Shown: in pieces, positions 59,951-64,000 of the stretch
Position numbering within the stretch: the first letter of the stretch is position 1
Layout: every line of letters begins with the position of its first letter
DNA from: Pseudonocardia oroxyli
Lineage (GTDB): Bacteria > Actinomycetota > Actinomycetes > Mycobacteriales > Pseudonocardiaceae
Length of the DNA: 64,000 nt
Direction of reading: 5' to 3'
Assembly: GCF_900102195.1 (NCBI RefSeq)
Contig: NZ_FNBE01000012.1
Location: 62,001-126,000 of the forward strand
The notes under the pieces: model-generated
Databases searched by the model: none
What the model saw: the letters and a program-made list of their open reading frames with translations, nothing else
Told to the model about the DNA's origin: nothing
Position numbers and translations under genes: made by a program

Positions 59951-60535
59951 ATGGGACATCGCGAGGACCTGCTGGACGGCGCCGCCGACTGCCTGTACAC
60001 CAAGGGTTTCGGCCGGACGACCGCCCGGGACGTCGTCGCCGTGTCCGGCACCAACCTCGCCTCGATCGGCTACCACTTCGGGTCGAAGGACGCGCTGCTG
60101 ACCGAGGCCGCCGTGCGCAGCGCGGGCGAGTGGGCGGGGGTGCTCGACGCCGCCCTGGGCCGGGTGGACCCCACCGCCACGCCGGACGAGCGGGTCCAGC
60201 AGACCTGGAGGTCCGTCGTCGACCTCTTCCACAGCGAGCACAAGCTGTGGATCAGCTACGTCGAGTCGCTGGCCGAGGCCGCCCGCTCGCCCCGCCTGCA
60301 CGACGCGCTGGTCGGCGCCCAGCGGGACACCCGCGAGGAGCTCGCCTCGATGTTCCACGCGCTGCCGGACGACCCGCGCGAGGCCGACCACCGCAGCCGC
60401 GTCCTCGGCGGCTTCTACCAGGCCCTGCTCACCGGCCTGATGGTCCAGTGGGTGGTGGACCCGGACACCGCGCCGACCGGTGACGACGTCGCCGAGGCCC
60501 TCCGGATGCTCGTCGGCTCCGCCGAGCTGGCCTGA
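59951..60535 (+). CDS. TetR-family transcriptional regulator
   Basis: 194 residues. HTH: REDLLDGAADCLYTKGFGRTTARDVVAVSGTNLASIGYHFGSKDALL. TetR_C region with WISYVESLAEAARSP. The next gene downstream (DUF1707) is convergent. Target unknown. Confidence 0.92.
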   Translation: MGHREDLLDGAADCLYTKGFGRTTARDVVAVSGTNLASIGYHFGSKDALLTEAAVRSAGEWAGVLDAALGRVDPTATPDERVQQTWRSVVDLFHSEHKLWISYVESLAEAARSPRLHDALVGAQRDTREELASMFHALPDDPREADHRSRVLGGFYQALLTGLMVQWVVDPDTAPTGDDVAEALRMLVGSAELA

Positions 60536-60976
60536 TCAGTCCCGCTTCGGGCGCCCGATCCCGAAGGCGTACAGGGTGCCCAGGACGGCCAGGGGCGGCA
60601 CGCCCGTCCACAGGAACCAGGGGTAGACGGCCTCGCCGTTCGTGATCGTGACCAGGCCCCAGACCACCAGGTTCACCACGGCGATCGAGGTGAAGACGAT
60701 CGTCAGCACCCGCATGGCGGTGCCGCCGCCGGTGTCGGCGAAGACGCCCGGCCTGCGCGCCTCGACGGCCGCGGGGACCGCGGGGAGGTCCCGGACCAGC
60801 CGGTCCAGCTCTCCCCGGGTCGTGGCGGCGTAGAGCGCGCCGGAGCGGGTGTCGAACTCGCCGAGGTCCAGCAGGCCCTCGCCCTGCGCCCACTGCAGGT
60901 GCCGGGCGGTGACCGCCCGGTCGGCGTCGGAGACCCGCATGTCCTCGGGGCGGATCGGCTCGGTCACGACGCCCAT
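60536..60976 (-). CDS. DUF1707 small membrane protein
   Basis: 146 residues from ATG 60976. DUF1707 motif: MRVSDADRAVTARHLQWAQGEGLLDLGEFDTRSGALYAATTRGELDRLVRDLP. Two C-terminal transmembrane helices (VLTIVFTSIAVVNLVVWGLV and WFLWTGVPPLAVLGTLYAFG, a 2TM domain). An in-frame extension to 61102 is not family-like. Confidence 0.88.
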   Translation of the reverse strand: MGVVTEPIRPEDMRVSDADRAVTARHLQWAQGEGLLDLGEFDTRSGALYAATTRGELDRLVRDLPAVPAAVEARRPGVFADTGGGTAMRVLTIVFTSIAVVNLVVWGLVTITNGEAVYPWFLWTGVPPLAVLGTLYAFGIGRPKRD

Positions 60977-61028
60977 CGTGCCGGCCGCCACGGTGCGGCG
61001 GATCCGGGTCATCCCCGATAGTGCCTGC

Positions 61029-61499
61029 ATGCCCACCCTGGCCGAGTTCAACGCCCTGCCCGACGCGGTCGCCGTCCTCCTGCCGGTCTGCGCCTCGACC
61101 ACCTGGGCGGAGGCCGTCGCCGCGGGCAGGCCCTACGCCGACCTCGACGCGCTGCTGGCCGCCGCCGACGCCGCCCCCGTCGACCTGGCCGACGCGCTGG
61201 CGGGGCATCCGCGCATCGGCGACCGGGTGCACGGCGGGTCGTCGGCGAAGGAGCAGGCGGGCATGGCCACCGCCTCGGACGCGGTGCGGGCCGCGATGGC
61301 GGAGGGCAACGCCGAGTACGAGCGTCGGTTCGGTCACGTCTACCTGGTCTGCGCGTCCGGCCGCAGCGCCGACGACCTGCTCGCCGTCCTGCGGGAACGC
61401 CTGCAGAACTCGGCTCAGGAGGAGGCCGCGCGCACCCGTCACGAGCTGACCGCGATCAACCGTCTGCGGCTGACCGGGCTCATCGTGCAGGATCGGTGA
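61029..61499 (+). CDS. uraD: 2-oxo-4-hydroxy-4-carboxy-5-ureidoimidazoline (OHCU) decarboxylase
   Basis: 156 residues from ATG 61029. Family motifs: TLAEFNALP, ALAGHPRIGDRVHGGSSAKEQAGM, and FGHVYLVCASGRSADDLLAVLRERLQNSAQEEA. It converts OHCU to S-allantoin in urate breakdown. No other urate gene is visible. Confidence 0.92.
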   Translation: MPTLAEFNALPDAVAVLLPVCASTTWAEAVAAGRPYADLDALLAAADAAPVDLADALAGHPRIGDRVHGGSSAKEQAGMATASDAVRAAMAEGNAEYERRFGHVYLVCASGRSADDLLAVLRERLQNSAQEEAARTRHELTAINRLRLTGLIVQDR

Positions 61500-61500
61500 G

Positions 61501-63303
61501 GTGAGCACGCACCCCGCCGCGGCAGTCCCGGAGACCCTGTTCGACGACGAGCGCGAGCAACGCTGGCGGGCCCGGTTCACCGCAGTGCGGATGTCTCGGC
61601 CGCACTGGGCGCTCGATGCCCCGGACCGCTGCGTCTACACCTCCAACGCCAGCGGCACCACGCAGATCCACCTGTGGGACCGGGCCTCCGACGAGCACCG
61701 ACAGCTCACCGACCGCGCCGCGGGCACGTTCCTCGCGACCCTGTCCCCGGACGGCGAGGACGTGTGGTGGTTCGCCGACACCGACGGCGACGAGTTCGGC
61801 CACTGGGTGACCCAGCCGTTCACCGGCGGCCCGGTCGGCACGCCGCTGCCCGCCGTCGAGGACGGCTACTCGGCCGGTCTGGACATCGGTCGCGAGCACG
61901 TCCTGGTCGGCACGTCCACGGACGAGGGCACCACGATCTGGCTGGACGAGCAGGTCCTCTACCGCCACCCGGAGGACGCGGGCGTCGGCGGGCTCAGCGA
62001 GGACGAGACGCTGGTCGCGATCAGCCACTCCGAGCACGGCGACTCCCGCCACCCGGCGCTGCGGGTGCTCACCCGGGACGGCGAGACCGTCGCCGAGAAG
62101 TGGGACGGTCCCGGGAAGGGCCTGGGCGCCATCGCCTTCTCCCCGGTCCGCGGCGACCAGCGACTGCTGGTCGGGCACGAGCGCCGCGGCCGCGAGGAGC
62201 TGCTGCTCTGGGACGTCGCGACGGACACCGAGACCGAGCTCGACCTCGACCTGCCCGGCGAGCTCGAGGCGGACTTCTACCCCGACGCCTCGGCCCTGCT
62301 GGTCTGGCACACCCACGCCGCCCGCACCCGGCTCCACCGCTACGACCTCACGACGGGCGAGCTCGCCGAGCTGCCGACGGCGCCGGGTTGCATCGGATCG
62401 GCGGACGTCCGACCGGACGGCGTCCTCGAGTACACGGTGACATCCGCCGCGCACCCGTCGTCGGTCCGTGCGCTCGGCCCGGACGGCGACCGCGTACTGG
62501 TCAGCCTCGGCGCGCCCGCGCCGGACTCGGTCCCGGTTCGGGACCTCTGGGTCGGTGACGTGCACGCGCTCGTCGCCGCGCCCGCGCAGACCGGCCCCCT
62601 CCCCACGATCTTCACGCTCCACGGCGGCCCGCACGCCGCGGACGAGGACCGCTTCTCGCCCGTGCGCGCGGCGTGGGTGGACGCCGGTTTCGCCGTGGTC
62701 GAGGTCAACTACCGCGGCTCGACGGGCTACGGCTCCGCCTGGCGGGACGCGATCGAGGGCAGGCCGGGGCTCACCGAGCTCGAGGACGTGGCGGCCGTGC
62801 ACTCCGCCGTCGTGGCGTCGGGGCTCACCGATCCCGCGCGGTGCGTCGTCGAGGGGTGGTCCTGGGGCGGCTATCTCGCACTGCTCGCGGCGGGCACCCA
62901 GCCCGAACGCTGGGCCGCGGCGATCGGCGGGGTGCCGGTCGCGGACTACGTGGCCGCCTACGAGGACGAGATGGAGCAGCTGCGCGCCTTCGACCGCGCC
63001 CTGTTCGGCGGGTCGCCCGAGGAGGTGCCGGAGACCTACCGGGTCGCCTCGCCGCTCACCTACGTCGACCGGGTGCGGGCGCCCGTGCTGATCCTCGCGG
63101 GCGAGAACGACCCGCGCTGCCCGATCCGGCAGGTCGACACCTATCTGGACGCCCTGGCCGACCGGGCGGACCTGCCGTACGAGGTCGCCCGCTTCGACGC
63201 GGGCCACGGCAGCCTGGTGGTCGCGGAGACCCTGCGCCACATGGCCACGGAGATCGACTTCGTGCGGCGGAGCCTGGCGCGGATCACAGTTCCCAGCACC
63301 TAG
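61501..63303 (+). CDS. S9-family prolyl oligopeptidase-like peptidase
   Basis: 600 residues from GTG 61501, 1 nt after uraD. The N-terminal part (~residues 30-330) forms a beta-propeller (TTQIHLWDRASDEHRQLTDRAAGTFLATLSPDG). C-terminal alpha/beta hydrolase: Ser in VEGWSWGGYLALLAAG, Asp in LAGENDPRCP, His in DAGHGSLVV. No signal peptide. Likely cytosolic peptidase or acylaminoacyl peptidase. Confidence 0.93.
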   Translation: MSTHPAAAVPETLFDDEREQRWRARFTAVRMSRPHWALDAPDRCVYTSNASGTTQIHLWDRASDEHRQLTDRAAGTFLATLSPDGEDVWWFADTDGDEFGHWVTQPFTGGPVGTPLPAVEDGYSAGLDIGREHVLVGTSTDEGTTIWLDEQVLYRHPEDAGVGGLSEDETLVAISHSEHGDSRHPALRVLTRDGETVAEKWDGPGKGLGAIAFSPVRGDQRLLVGHERRGREELLLWDVATDTETELDLDLPGELEADFYPDASALLVWHTHAARTRLHRYDLTTGELAELPTAPGCIGSADVRPDGVLEYTVTSAAHPSSVRALGPDGDRVLVSLGAPAPDSVPVRDLWVGDVHALVAAPAQTGPLPTIFTLHGGPHAADEDRFSPVRAAWVDAGFAVVEVNYRGSTGYGSAWRDAIEGRPGLTELEDVAAVHSAVVASGLTDPARCVVEGWSWGGYLALLAAGTQPERWAAAIGGVPVADYVAAYEDEMEQLRAFDRALFGGSPEEVPETYRVASPLTYVDRVRAPVLILAGENDPRCPIRQVDTYLDALADRADLPYEVARFDAGHGSLVVAETLRHMATEIDFVRRSLARITVPST

Positions 63304-63379
63304 GCGTCACCTCCGCGTAGCGATCCCGTAACGCGGCGGGGCCAGTGTGGGTGAGGACTCGGGCAAGGAGGCGGTCATC

Positions 63380-64000
63380 GTGGCGCTCTGGCGCGTGCAC
63401 GTGGAGCTGGAGGATCGGCCCGGCCGGCTCGGCGAGCTGGCCACGGCGGTCGGCCGCTCCGGGTGCAACATCCTCTCGCTGCACGTGGTGGGGGAACCGG
63501 CGGACGACGGGTCGGTCACCGACGAGCTGCTGGTGAAGGTGCCGGAGGGGATCGAGCCCGCGGGCATGGTCGCCGCGGTGGAGCAGGCCGGGATCCCGTG
63601 CTCGCTGCTGGTGCGGGCGGACGCCACGGAGCTCGCGGACACCGCCACCACCGCGTTGGCGTTGGCGCGGATGGTGGCCGCGGACCCCGGCAGCGCGCCG
63701 CAGGCCGTCGCGACCCTGCTGCGGGCCCGGATCGTCGAGCCGGGCACCCCCGGCGTGCACACGCTGCGGGTCGGCACGGCGCAGGTGCACCTCACCCGCA
63801 CCTGGCCGTTCACGGCGACCGAGCTCTCGCGGGCCGCGGCGCTGCTCGAGCTGGCGGCGCAGCTGTCGCTGGCCGGGGCCCCGTCGCCGACGGCGTCCCG
63901 GCTGGACCCGATCCTCCTGCTGCGGGACGGGTCCGAGGTCCGGCTGCGTTCGGCCACCCCGGCGGACGTCCCGCTGATCGCGGCCATGCACGCCCGCTCC
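63380..64000 (+). CDS. ACT-domain protein, fused to a GNAT acetyltransferase, cut by window end
   Basis: 207 codons from GTG 63380 (behind AAGGAGG), open at 64000. N-terminal ACT domain (RVHVELEDRPGRLGELATAVGRSGCNILSLHVVG). The end, VRLRSATPADVPLIAAMHARS, is the start of a GNAT domain, so this is the actinobacterial ACT-GNAT fusion thought to acetylate protein Lys under amino-acid control. The GNAT part lies beyond this window. Confidence 0.82.
   Translation, partial: MALWRVHVELEDRPGRLGELATAVGRSGCNILSLHVVGEPADDGSVTDELLVKVPEGIEPAGMVAAVEQAGIPCSLLVRADATELADTATTALALARMVAADPGSAPQAVATLLRARIVEPGTPGVHTLRVGTAQVHLTRTWPFTATELSRAAALLELAAQLSLAGAPSPTASRLDPILLLRDGSEVRLRSATPADVPLIAAMHARS

Overview
The window looks like chromosomal DNA of a high-GC actinomycete, most probably Pseudonocardiaceae (Pseudonocardia-like). 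I infer this from very high G+C, frequent GTG starts, an Ssd/Tad pilus cluster beside acetyl-CoA synthetase and a HAD-IB phosphatase, a topoisomerase I with a Lys/Ala/Pro tail, and DUF1707, DUF4244 and mycothiol-dependent-type proteins. No species call is possible from sequence alone.

Layout. 22-4197 (minus strand): a response regulator / CHASE3 histidine kinase / receiver-PP2C signalling operon, then purQ-purS. 4221 onward: a metallo-beta-lactamase (MBL) fold gene split after its eighth codon by a ~13.98 kb integrated element (4244-18221). 18196-34926: MBL body, oxidoreductase, deacetylase-like protein, purC-purB, a TetR regulator, an ECF sigma/anti-sigma pair, threonine aldolase, K+ channel, aminotransferase, purD, glycerophosphodiesterase, hydrolase, holin-family protein, arfB and acsA. 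35040-43578: a degenerate Fic-like protein, HAD phosphatase, and an ssd-tadA-tadB-tadC-pilin-tadE-tadG-like pilus operon. 43579-55471: MrfA-like helicase, serine hydrolase, H+-pyrophosphatase, two lipoproteins and topoisomerase I. 55497-64000: phosphoesterase, tRNA-Pro, a 74-bp repeat array, a PASTA-Excalibur protein and small regulators, uraD, an S9 peptidase and a partial ACT protein.

The element is the main find. It carries a large serine integrase at its left end and, in one operon, a Pra-like activator, a small membrane protein, an FtsK/Tra translocase and a rolling-circle (HUH) Rep at its right end, which is the plan of an actinomycete integrative conjugative element (AICE). It also has phage-like parts (a P27-type terminase small subunit, a tail-like protein, and a phosphoesterase missing metal ligands) and unusual cargo (kinase-like protein, membrane protein). 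The 11-bp core CACTACGGGCA lies at both ends. Integration conserves reading frame everywhere. Reconstructed attB gives a 210-aa MBL protein. Reconstructed attP makes Rep end in HYGHANATV followed by a stop, 3 nt before the integrase GTG. In the integrated state the integrase sits behind the host MBL promoter, and the element supplies the MBL gene with a replacement start, or an in-frame Rep-MBL fusion. Recombination at this att site therefore rewires expression of both the integrase and a host gene.

Other structure: five copies of a ~40-46 bp palindrome sit at gene 3' ends and often supply the stop codon. An exact-period 74-bp degenerate tandem array follows tRNA-Pro. The tadG-like gene runs into a 9-bp minisatellite encoding collagen-like Gly-X-Y and has no stop codon.
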